Positions 1-5,337 of a stretch of 13,658 nucleotides of DNA are shown one piece after another. Each line of letters opens with the position of its first letter. Position 1 is the stretch's first letter. This DNA is from JAXGTD01 sp040775095 (GTDB lineage Bacteria; Pseudomonadota; Gammaproteobacteria; Chromatiales; Chromatiaceae), in NCBI GenBank assembly GCA_040775095.1, contig JAXGTD010000115.1:1-13658 (forward strand), written 5' to 3'. Below the pieces are notes generated by a model. The model searched no databases. It was not told the DNA's origin and was given only the letters and a program-made list of their open reading frames with translations. A program made the translations under genes and the position numbers.

Positions 1-2
1 GG

Positions 3-116
3 AAGAACAAAGGGGCCAAAATCATCCTCAGCCTGCGCTCACTGGCCAATACGGCCGGGCGCTGGAACCAGTTCTGGCAGAAAATCGACCAATTCGGGGC
101 GGAATGCTACGGTTGA
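3..116 (+). CDS. 3' end of an unidentified protein (possibly transposase-derived), cut by the left edge
   Basis: An open frame enters from the left edge and ends at TGA 114-116, leaving 37 C-terminal residues. The peptide is rich in aromatic and basic residues (GRWNQFWQKIDQFG, ending ECYG) and reads like a genuine folded C-terminus rather than the Arg/Ser/Pro-rich text of GC-rich shadow frames; the other two plus frames look like shadows. It could be the tail of a DDE transposase, given the mobile-element debris nearby, but I cannot name the family. There is only a 33-base gap from its stop to the strong palindrome at 150-218. Treat the identity as unknown. Confidence 0.4.
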   Translation, partial: KNKGAKIILSLRSLANTAGRWNQFWQKIDQFGAECYG

Positions 117-149
117 GCACATTTTGCGGAGGCCGCACCCCACTGGGAC

Positions 150-218
150 GTTCAACACTCTGCGCCAGCTCGCGCATGCCTTCGGCATTGTTGCGCGAGC
201 AGTCGCTCCATGTTGAAC
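150..218. repeat. Nested palindrome with attC-like (integron recombination site) architecture
   Basis: Outer arms GTTCAAC (150-156) and GTTGAAC (212-218) are perfect complements and fit the integron core-site consensus pair RYYYAAC / GTTRRRY. Inside them, after imperfectly paired 11-nt spacers, lies a 9-bp perfect stem, GCTCGCGCA (168-176) with TGCGCGAGC (192-200). An inner TGCC/GGCA stem (177-180, 184-187) closes a TTC loop and leaves a 4-nt one-sided bulge (188-191). This layout of outer boxes, unpaired spacer, inner boxes with a bulge, and apical stem is that of attC sites. The toxin gene stop lies about 20 bp away, as is common for gene-cassette ORFs. No integrase is in the window, so the attC reading is inference; a REP-like palindrome is the alternative. 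Confidence 0.45.
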
Positions 219-237
219 GCCCGTTATCATGGGCGTT
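216..237. repeat. Short inverted repeat overlapping the toxin stop codon
   Basis: AACGCCC (216-222) and GGGCGTT (231-237) form a 7-bp perfect stem with an 8-nt loop. The right arm overlaps the toxin TAA (238-236 on the minus strand) and the left arm overlaps the outer arm of the attC-like palindrome. On the minus strand it sits directly after the toxin gene, where a terminator could be, but there is no T-tract. The GGGCGTTAGG string is also typical of integron cassette junctions. Confidence 0.5.
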
Positions 238-511
238 AGGGCTCAAAAGAGTCGTAGTGGCCACCTATTGCAAAGATATAGATATGAGCGTCGTCGAACT
301 TATACACAAGCCGATCCTTCTGACTAATTCGCCTCGACCAAAAGCCGGAAAGGTTATGTCGAAGGGCTTCTGGTTTTCCCAAACCGGCGCTGGGATCGCT
401 ACGCAACATTTCTTTCAAAATTGCGCAAAGAGTCTTGTGCATCCGTTTGTCGTGCTGCCGTAGATCCTCGTACACGTCCCATGTGCTACCCTCAAATACC
501 AGCGATCTCAT
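236..511 (-). CDS. yoeB: YoeB-family ribosome-dependent mRNA interferase toxin
   Basis: A 91-residue protein of the Txe/YoeB family (RelE/ParE fold), which cleaves mRNA in the ribosomal A site and is neutralised by a YefM/Phd-type antitoxin. The family signature GKPEALRHNLSGFWSRRI (about 45-62) is intact. By alignment with E. coli YoeB the catalytic set is present: Glu48 (in GKPE), Arg67 (in RLVY), His85 and Tyr86 (HY). YoeB normally ends right after HY; this copy has five extra residues (DSFEP). The start ATG (511-509) overlaps the 3' end of the antitoxin gene by 20 nt, with an AAGAG ribosome site just upstream, typical of coupled antitoxin-toxin translation. Its stop is embedded in the inverted repeat at 216-237. 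The base composition is less GC-rich than phaB and the downstream genes, suggesting horizontal acquisition. No truncation is seen. Confidence 0.93.
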   Translation of the reverse strand: MRSLVFEGSTWDVYEDLRQHDKRMHKTLCAILKEMLRSDPSAGLGKPEALRHNLSGFWSRRISQKDRLVYKFDDAHIYIFAIGGHYDSFEP

Positions 512-764
512 CTAACTGCTCTTTGGTTGGGGTATATCCGGTGCTGGCATTATGAGTAGCACTCGAATCGGCGATCTGGCGCATAAGACTGGTATTTTGG
601 AGCACGTACAAGGTTTCCTGGTCACGCTCCCAGTCCTCCGCACTCATCACCACAAAGTCCGAGCCCGTACGGCGTGTTACGCGAAGCGGCATGTGCCGGC
701 TAACCACTTGTTCAACGAAGTGTTTTAACCCATCTCTGAATTTGTTTACGGTTGTGGTGTCCAT
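492..764 (-). CDS. yefM: YefM/Phd-family antitoxin
   Basis: A 90-residue antitoxin, the cognate partner of the YoeB-type toxin that follows. The N-terminal DNA-binding/dimerisation half is recognisable (LRVTRRTGSDFVVMSAEDW, about residues 27-45), followed by the family's ETLYVLQN-like linker and a polar, probably disordered C-terminal tail that would wrap the toxin. I chose ATG 764-762 because it gives the usual YefM length and has a GAGG ribosome site 9 nt upstream (minus strand, 777-774); the longer frame to 842 adds unlike residues and crosses the operator. YefM proteins repress their own operon with YoeB as co-repressor, and a TGTAC palindrome at 782-800 fits that role. The gene is first in a two-gene operon and overlaps the toxin start by 20 nt. 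Confidence 0.9.
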   Translation of the reverse strand: MDTTTVNKFRDGLKHFVEQVVSRHMPLRVTRRTGSDFVVMSAEDWERDQETLYVLQNTSLMRQIADSSATHNASTGYTPTKEQLDEIAGI

Positions 765-781
765 TGTCAGGCGCCTCGAGT

Positions 782-808
782 TGTACGGTAACTCCGTACA
801 GGATAGTA
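782..808 (-). promoter_or_regulatory. Putative toxin-antitoxin operator and -10 element
   Basis: TGTACGG (782-788) and CCGTACA (794-800) form a 7-bp inverted repeat with a 5-nt spacer, 17 nt upstream of the antitoxin ATG. TGTACA-type half-sites are the known core of the E. coli yefM-yoeB operators, so this is a likely autoregulatory site. Next to it on the minus strand, TACTAT (808-803) could be a -10 box; I do not see a good -35 at the right distance. Confidence 0.6.
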
Positions 809-842
809 GAAAAGCCCTTACAACGCCATGCACTCGGCCCAT

Positions 843-1114
843 TCACTCGCTGTGCCCGCGCTTGCGCGGCCCCAGGGCTGCCAAGGCGCCTTCCTCGCAC
901 TGGCGCCGCCAGGTCGTCAGGTGCGAGGAGTACAACCCCTCGCGACGCAGCAGAGCGGCCACGTCGCCGGGCTCGCGGCGCTCGGTCTGGGCCAGGATGT
1001 CGCGCTTGTACTGGGCCGTGAACTTCCGGCGCGTCGCCTTTACCGGGACTTCCGGATCCAATGGTGCGGGCTCGGCGGCGCCAAGCCGTTGGACTTCTTC
1101 AAAAACTCTACCAT
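843..1114 (-). pseudogene. IS3-family transposase orfA remnant (frameshifted and 3'-truncated)
   Basis: The minus frame encodes an OrfA-type helix-turn-helix transposase subunit: KATRRKFTAQYKRDIL, then REGLYSSHLTTWRRQ, then ALAALGPRKRG. These are hallmarks of long-OrfA IS3-family elements. In such proteins the leucine-zipper region follows the KRG; here the homology stops at about 850 and a stop follows after HSE, so the 3' part and all of orfB are gone. At the 5' end a GGGAGGAG ribosome site and ATG (1114-1112) lie in a different frame from the body: the ATG frame dies quickly, whereas the neighbouring frame continues as conserved-looking EEVQRLGAAEPAPLDPEVP. Adding one T to the T5 run (minus strand, 1105-1101) would join ATG to the body, so a one-base loss is likely. 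It is probably inactive. Confidence 0.7.
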
Positions 1115-1172
1115 CGGTGATCTCCTCCCGCCCCCTACAGTCATTTACTCAGGGCAAGGTGTCTCACCTTCA

Positions 1173-1198
1173 TTGGCACAGAGGGTTGGCACAGAGGG
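1173..1198. repeat. Perfect tandem duplication of a 13-bp unit
   Basis: TTGGCACAGAGGG occurs twice head to tail (1173-1185 and 1186-1198). It lies about 60 bp outside the orfA start, where the end of the insertion element should be, so it may be a slippage product or mark the element boundary. Confidence 0.85.
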
Positions 1199-1665
1199 GG
1201 TTGCTGCCGCGCTGGACTCCCCGTTGGTCCGCCGGACCCGACAGGGACCAGAGATGACTCGATGGCGTGCCGTACGCGTTCTGCATGTTGCGTCCGCCGC
1301 CGTCCGTCCCTGACTTGTCGGCGGGCGGCCCGCGCCTCGCTCGGTTCTGTGTGTCGATGGGGAGGTCCATCGCGATGCACGGTTGGGCGGATGATCCGGC
1401 GGGTTGCCCCGTTGAGGTCGACCGAAATGACGCATGGGACGCGTCTCATGTTCACGAGGCCCGCAGGTCGAAACCCGGTTGAAGGCATGCGTGGCGCCCT
1501 GACACCGGACAGGCGCTGGGGCAACGCGCGATGCCACCCGGTTGTCACCTTGGGCGGCATTGTTTTCATCGGGGCCGGCAAACCTCGCCGTCCTGCGCTA
1601 ACATCGCGGACGCAAACACGATGACGCGGCGATCCGACCGCGTCCGCCGCACCTAACCATCAATC
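1199..1665. other. Intergenic stretch without a convincing gene
   Basis: The open frames here on both strands are Arg/Pro/Thr-rich and mutually overlapping, typical of GC-rich shadows. Supportable structures are a hairpin CGATGG/CCATCG (1355-1372) with GGAGGT in its loop, leading to a short ORF (see 1375-1482), and a near-perfect 16-bp palindrome at 1434-1449 centred on GACGCGTC. The phaB promoter must lie in the right part, but I cannot point to clear -35/-10 boxes. Confidence 0.6.
1375..1482 (+). CDS. Possible 35-residue small protein of unknown function
   Basis: ATG 1375-1377 is preceded at 8 nt by a full GGAGGT ribosome site (1361-1366), which lies in the loop of a 6-bp hairpin. The frame encodes 35 residues, beginning MHGWADDPAG, with balanced acidic, basic and His/Trp content, and ends at TGA 1480-1482. 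I recognise no family. The strong ribosome site is the only support and could be coincidence in this GC-rich intergenic DNA, which lies between a decayed insertion sequence and phaB. Confidence 0.2.
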   Translation: MHGWADDPAGCPVEVDRNDAWDASHVHEARRSKPG

Positions 1666-1671
1666 GAGAGG
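1666..1671 (+). promoter_or_regulatory. phaB ribosome binding site
   Basis: GAGAGG lies 7 nt before ATG 1679-1681 and fixes the phaB start. Confidence 0.75.
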
Positions 1672-1678
1672 CAATCCC

Positions 1679-2401
1679 ATGGCACGAGTGGCATTGGTTA
1701 CCGGGGGCACCCGGGGCATCGGCGAGGCGATCTGCATCGCCCTACAGGGGGCTGGGTACCGCGTGGCGGCCAACTATGGCGGCAACGACACCGCGGCCAA
1801 GGCGTTCACGGATCGCTGCGGAATCCCCGCGTACAAGTTCGACGTCAGCGATTTCGACGCCGTCACGGCGGGGGTCGCGACGATCGAGCAGGATCTCGGC
1901 CCCATTGACGTGCTCGTCAACAATGCCGGCATCACCCGGGACGGCACCCTACACAAGATGACCTTCGAGCAGTGGCATCAGGTCATCGACACCAACCTCG
2001 GCTCCTGCTTCAACTGCTCGCGCGCGGTGATCGAGGGCATGCGCGAGCGCGGATTCGGTCGCATCGTCAACATTGGCTCCATCAATGGCCAGGCCGGGCA
2101 GTATGGCCAGGTCAACTATGCGGCGGCCAAGTCGGGTATCCACGGCTTCACCAAGGCGCTGGCGCAGGAGGGTGCCGCCAAGGGCATCACCGTGAATGCC
2201 ATCGCGCCTGGCTATGTCGACACCGAAATGGTGCGAGCGGTGCCAGAGGCGGTGCTGCAGAAGATCGTCGGGCGCATCCCGGTCGGCCGCTTGGGCAAAC
2301 CCGAGGAGATTGCCCGCACCGTGCTGTTCCTGGTCGACGACAACGCCGGGTTCATCACCGGCGCTACGGTATCGGTCAACGGCGGGCAGCACATGTACTA
2401 A
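1679..2401 (+). CDS. phaB: Acetoacetyl-CoA reductase (PhaB/PhbB)
   Basis: A 240-residue short-chain dehydrogenase/reductase that makes (R)-3-hydroxybutyryl-CoA from acetoacetyl-CoA with NADPH, the second step of polyhydroxybutyrate synthesis, in the cytoplasm. The N-terminal Rossmann motif TGGTRGIG is at 8-15, NNAG at 81-84, and the catalytic residues are Asn106, Ser134 (GSIN), Tyr147 and Lys151 (YAAAK). The PhaB-specific segment SINGQAGQYGQVNY (134-147) and the VNGGQHMY terminus separate it from the otherwise similar FabG. The length is close to the usual 240-250. A GAGAGG ribosome site supports the start. It stands alone: no phaA, phaC or phasin gene is in the window, its left neighbour is intergenic/IS debris and its right neighbour a pseudogene. 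It looks intact and fully functional. Confidence 0.95.
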   Translation: MARVALVTGGTRGIGEAICIALQGAGYRVAANYGGNDTAAKAFTDRCGIPAYKFDVSDFDAVTAGVATIEQDLGPIDVLVNNAGITRDGTLHKMTFEQWHQVIDTNLGSCFNCSRAVIEGMRERGFGRIVNIGSINGQAGQYGQVNYAAAKSGIHGFTKALAQEGAAKGITVNAIAPGYVDTEMVRAVPEAVLQKIVGRIPVGRLGKPEEIARTVLFLVDDNAGFITGATVSVNGGQHMY

Positions 2402-2535
2402 GGCGATTTCTGTCTAATCTCATACCAGCGGCCTTGTCTTGACGCCCGCCTTCATTGTCGCACCGGCAGTCACATAGCCCGGCTATGCGCCTGTCGGTGC
2501 TCCTTGAAGGGGACCCTCAATCCGGCGCCATCCGG

Positions 2536-3035
2536 TATCCAAGCTGGGCCGAACCGTTGCGCGAGGAGCTACGGGAGAACGCCGAGCGGCTCGCACCGAG
2601 GCCGGGTTGCAGATCGAGTTTATCCGCAAGCTCAAGACATTCCGCAAGGAGGCGCGGATCAAGGAGATCCTTGCCGAGCGCGGAGATCAACCGGGGTTGG
2701 TCCACATCTTCTCAGCCACGGAGGCGTGCTTGTCCTATCAGCCGTGGCACGACAAGTCCACCCATCGCACCTTCCTGAAGCTCTCCTCCGGGAAGTGCTT
2801 GCATTACTACTTCTACTTCATCGGCGAGCAGTTCGGGCTGTGCTACGTGCGTGTTCCGACCTGGGCACCGTTCCGGCTACAGGTCTACTTCAATGGCCAC
2901 TCCTGGCTGACCCGCCAACTGCGCCAAGCCGAAATTCCCTTCGAGGTGCTCGACAACGCCTTTCTCTCCATCGCCAACCCGGAAAAGGGGCAGGAACTTG
3001 CCGATGGACGCAACGCACAGACGCTGCACGATGGC
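2536..3035 (+). pseudogene. Remnant of a widespread uncharacterised family often found with mobile DNA (frameshifted, truncated both ends)
   Basis: Two plus frames together give one protein. The first carries YPSWAEPLREELRENAERLA (about 2536-2595). It then shifts at about 2595/2596, where one missing base would restore the expected AEAGLQIEFIRK, into the frame running from 2607. That part contains the conserved text RGDQPGLVHIFSA, SGKCLHYYFYFI, LCYVRVPTWAPFRLQVYFNG and DNAFLSIANP. From memory this matches a family of roughly 400-500 residue bacterial proteins of unknown function, present in many copies and often beside transposons. After about NAQTLH (to 3035) the resemblance ends although the frame stays open to 3209. 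The N-terminal and C-terminal halves are missing, so it is surely inactive. Its position right after phaB suggests an insertion and deletion event there. Confidence 0.7.
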
Positions 3036-3219
3036 GCCAATGGCCAGGCGGATGCGCACCATAATGGGTTAGATCGATGCGACGATGGACTCGACCATCG
3101 GGCTGGCCGGGTCCATGATTCCATAGACGCCGTTCTCTCCATGAACCCTGGCGCAGATCTCCCGGTACCTTCCGGTCACCGTAGCCCCCGGTGGTGGGCC
3201 TGGACTTAGGGCGTTTTGT

Positions 3220-4149
3220 ATGATTCGCATCCTCATGGTGCTGTGTGTGCTCGTTGAAACGACTGCCTGCACACTTGTCTCCGCGCTACGCTCGGCGCAG
3301 GCGCAGGAGATTGAGCCACGCGCCTTTTCCAACGCACCGGTCGGCGTGAATTTCCTGATTGCGGGCTATGCCTTCACCCGGGGCGGGGTCGCCTTCGATC
3401 CAGCGCTGCCCGTGACCGATCCGGAGCTCGACACCTCCAGCGCGGTACTCGCCTACGCACGGGTGCTCGACCTGGGCGGCATGTCAGGCAAGGTCGAGGT
3501 CGTTCTCCCGTACACCTGGATGTCCGGTTCGGCGACCTACGCCGGGAGAACGTTGGAGCGCGTCGTCGCCGGACCCGCGGACCCGAAGGTGCGGCTGTCG
3601 GTCAACCTATTTGGGGCGCCCGCGCTCGGGCTGAAGGAATTCCGCGGCTACCACCAGGACCTGATCGTCGGCGCGAGCATTCAGGCATCCGTTCCTTGGG
3701 GTCAGTACAATGACAGACGCCTGGTCAACATTGGCACCAACCGATGGTTCGTCAAACCGGAGCTGGGCATCTCCAAGGCCCTGGGTCCGCTGACCCTGGA
3801 GCTCAGCGTCGCGGCAACCCTGTTCACGGACAACGAGGATTTCTTCGGTGGCAACCGGCGCGCCCAGGCCCCCCTCTACTCGACGCAGACCCACGCGATC
3901 TACAACTTCCGCTCGGGCATCTGGGGGTCCATCGACGCCACCTATTTCACCGGCGGGCGCACGACGCTAAACGGGGAGCACAACGAGGATCGGCAGAACA
4001 ATTGGCGCCTCGGCGGTACGCTGGCCCTGCCGGTGGATGTGCACAACTCCGTCAAGCTGTACGCCAGCCGCGGGGTATCGGCCCGCACCGGGAACGACTA
4101 CGACCTGCTCGGCATCGCCTGGCAGTACCGCTGGGGAGGCGGACTCTAG
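3220..4149 (+). CDS. Outer-membrane beta-barrel transporter-like protein (phenol-degradation MetA/PF13557 type)
   Basis: 309 residues. A hydrophobic N-terminus followed by SAQAQ-EI gives a signal peptide cut near residue 29. The mature part consists of amphipathic beta-strand text: EIEPRAFSNAPVGVNFLIAG at its start, then repeated aromatic/Gly turns, VVLPYTWMSGS, SVPWGQYN, and a final strand DLLGIAWQYRWGGGL. This matches the family annotated as transporter / putative MetA-pathway of phenol degradation (PF13557), outer-membrane barrels whose substrates are mostly unknown; the phenol link is only a family name. The ATG at 3220 has a weak AGGGCG ribosome site; ATG 3235 is an alternative that keeps the signal peptide. 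The gene is a single unit converging on the minus-strand cluster, with no catabolic enzymes nearby to suggest a substrate. Confidence 0.8.
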   Translation: MIRILMVLCVLVETTACTLVSALRSAQAQEIEPRAFSNAPVGVNFLIAGYAFTRGGVAFDPALPVTDPELDTSSAVLAYARVLDLGGMSGKVEVVLPYTWMSGSATYAGRTLERVVAGPADPKVRLSVNLFGAPALGLKEFRGYHQDLIVGASIQASVPWGQYNDRRLVNIGTNRWFVKPELGISKALGPLTLELSVAATLFTDNEDFFGGNRRAQAPLYSTQTHAIYNFRSGIWGSIDATYFTGGRTTLNGEHNEDRQNNWRLGGTLALPVDVHNSVKLYASRGVSARTGNDYDLLGIAWQYRWGGGL

Positions 4150-4202
4150 CACCCCCATTCCACTTCGCTTCCCTGCTGATCCTTGGCCAGAATGGTCAAA
4201 GA

Positions 4203-4300
4203 GATTAGCGTCGCCCCCACGCATCGGGCGTAGTCGCTTGCGATCAGGCGCGCGTCGACCGAGTGCAGGCACCGGAAGCACCTTGATCGGCGCGCTAATC
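4203..4300. repeat. Widely spaced 8-bp inverted repeat in the convergent intergenic region
   Basis: GATTAGCG (4203-4210) and CGCTAATC (4293-4300) are perfect complements separated by 82 nt, between the converging transporter and DUF3313 genes. They could fold as the base of a larger structure or mark the ends of a small inserted segment. The function is unknown. Confidence 0.5.
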
Positions 4301-4312
4301 CAGGAGAGGCGC

Positions 4313-4378
4313 ATGACTTTGGCCGGTTCCGAGGCCCTCGCCCCCTGGCTCGGTAGCTGCTGCGGATCGAGTCTTTGA
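4313..4378 (+). CDS. Possible 21-residue small ORF
   Basis: ATG 4313-4315 follows AGGAGAGG (4302-4309) at 3 nt and encodes 21 residues ending GSCCGSSL, with a Cys-Cys pair, then TGA 4376-4378. It begins just outside the inverted repeat arm at 4293-4300. I recognise no family, and a chance match in the convergent gap is quite possible. Confidence 0.2.
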   Translation: MTLAGSEALAPWLGSCCGSSL

Positions 4379-4405
4379 TACCGAGTGCCGTCTACGCGTG
4401 ATCTC

Positions 4406-5212
4406 TCAGGGCGCGGCGGCCGCCCCGCGGAGCGCACCGAGGCGCTCGGCCGTCAGCGTTGCCCACTTGTCGAAGGCGTTCTTGGCGTACGACCAGCTCT
4501 GGAAGGAGTTCAGGTATCCGCTCGCCCAGGTCTGCGCCGCACCCGCGGCCCCTGCATCCAGATCGGCCGCGTACTTGCGCCCGATCTCCGTGTCGCGGCA
4601 CTCGGCGAGGATGGTGCGGGAGCCGCCGTCGACGAACTGGATCTCCATTCCGGTCTCGCCGAGATAGGGCGTGGAGCCCGCGGGGCGGCCCGTCGCCACG
4701 CCGGAGCTCGCCTCGGCAACGAAGGCATAGGGCACGACCGTGCCGGTGACGCTAGCCGCCACCTCGGTGGGCACCAGATTGGTCAGGGCGATGCGTACAA
4801 CCAGCACGCCCGGTCCCGGCTTGTTGACGACCGGCATCTGGGGTTGGATCGCCTTCACCATGGCGGTATGGAAGTAGTCCGTCAGTGTCTTGAGGTCGGT
4901 CGGGTCGACGGTTTGCTGCTGTCCGGGCTTCAGGCTGACGGTAATGCGCGGGATCATCGCCTTGTCGTACTTGGCAACATCCACGCCCGGCTGCCGCCAG
5001 CACTGGATACCATCTGCCCAGGAGACGGGCTTCAGGCGCCCATAGTTCGAGAGAAACCCGCTCTGGGTCACGCGCGTCGGGTCGCTGGCTGTCACACCCG
5101 TACCGCTGCCGAGCAGACTGGATTGCGTGGATGCGCACCCACCCGCGGAAATCGCCGAGGCCAAGGCAAGAACAACGGCCCAGAATCCGAGCTTGGTCTG
5201 TCGGTCAAACAT
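4406..5212 (-). CDS. DUF3313-family lipoprotein
   Basis: 268 residues. The N-terminal segment is a lipoprotein signal: basic start, hydrophobic 10-23, then AGGC with Cys26 as the likely lipidated residue. No Asp follows Cys, so outer-membrane sorting is expected. The mature part starts with the family's typical SGFLSNYGRLKP (about 51-62) and carries long alternating-polarity segments (VLVVRIALTNL; GETGMEIQFVDGGSRTILAE) ending in an Ala-rich tail. DUF3313 (PF11769) proteins are periplasmic/outer-membrane lipoproteins of unknown function. ATG 5212 has a good GGAGAGG ribosome site. It is the last gene of the minus-strand run, separated from the DUF4105 gene by 125 nt that hold a hairpin and a palindrome, so it may have its own promoter. 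Confidence 0.85.
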   Translation of the reverse strand: MFDRQTKLGFWAVVLALASAISAGGCASTQSSLLGSGTGVTASDPTRVTQSGFLSNYGRLKPVSWADGIQCWRQPGVDVAKYDKAMIPRITVSLKPGQQQTVDPTDLKTLTDYFHTAMVKAIQPQMPVVNKPGPGVLVVRIALTNLVPTEVAASVTGTVVPYAFVAEASSGVATGRPAGSTPYLGETGMEIQFVDGGSRTILAECRDTEIGRKYAADLDAGAAGAAQTWASGYLNSFQSWSYAKNAFDKWATLTAERLGALRGAAAAP

Positions 5213-5281
5213 ACCTGCCTCTCCGTCCGGCGCGCGGGCCGGGTCGCTAACTCAATGGGGGGTTTGGCTTGCAGTTGTCAC

Positions 5282-5312
5282 GGGCCGCCCTCCCGGCCCT
5301 TGCGACGCAAGG
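5282..5312. promoter_or_regulatory. Hairpin plus 15-bp perfect palindrome between the DUF4105 and DUF3313 genes
   Basis: GGGCCG (5282-5287) pairs with CGGCCC (5294-5299). Overlapping its end, CCTTGCG (5298-5304) and CGCAAGG (5306-5312) form a perfect palindrome around a single base. In transcript direction (minus) the palindrome comes first, then the hairpin. There is no T-tract, so a classical terminator is not supported; a dimeric-regulator operator in front of the DUF3313 gene, or a processing/partial termination site, is possible. Confidence 0.45.
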
Positions 5313-5337
5313 TAGCCACCTAGTCCGCCCACGCGCG

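Noticed and set aside
492..842. Extended 116-codon version of the antitoxin
   Set aside because: The extra N-terminal residues do not resemble YefM and would place the operator and -10 box inside the gene.
1141..1624. Several overlapping 120-146 codon frames on both strands upstream of phaB
   Set aside because: Composition is Arg/Pro/Thr-rich, frames overlap on both strands, and none has a ribosome site or family resemblance.
3069..3332. Minus-strand frame of 87 codons with a partly protein-like tail (YREICARVHGENGVYG)
   Set aside because: It overlaps the signal-peptide region of the transporter gene on the opposite strand, has no ribosome site and matches no family; at best a small fossil in the decayed stretch 3036-3200.
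4385..5323. 312-codon plus-strand open frame
   Set aside because: Antisense shadow of the DUF3313 lipoprotein gene, which has a good ribosome site, lipobox and family signature.
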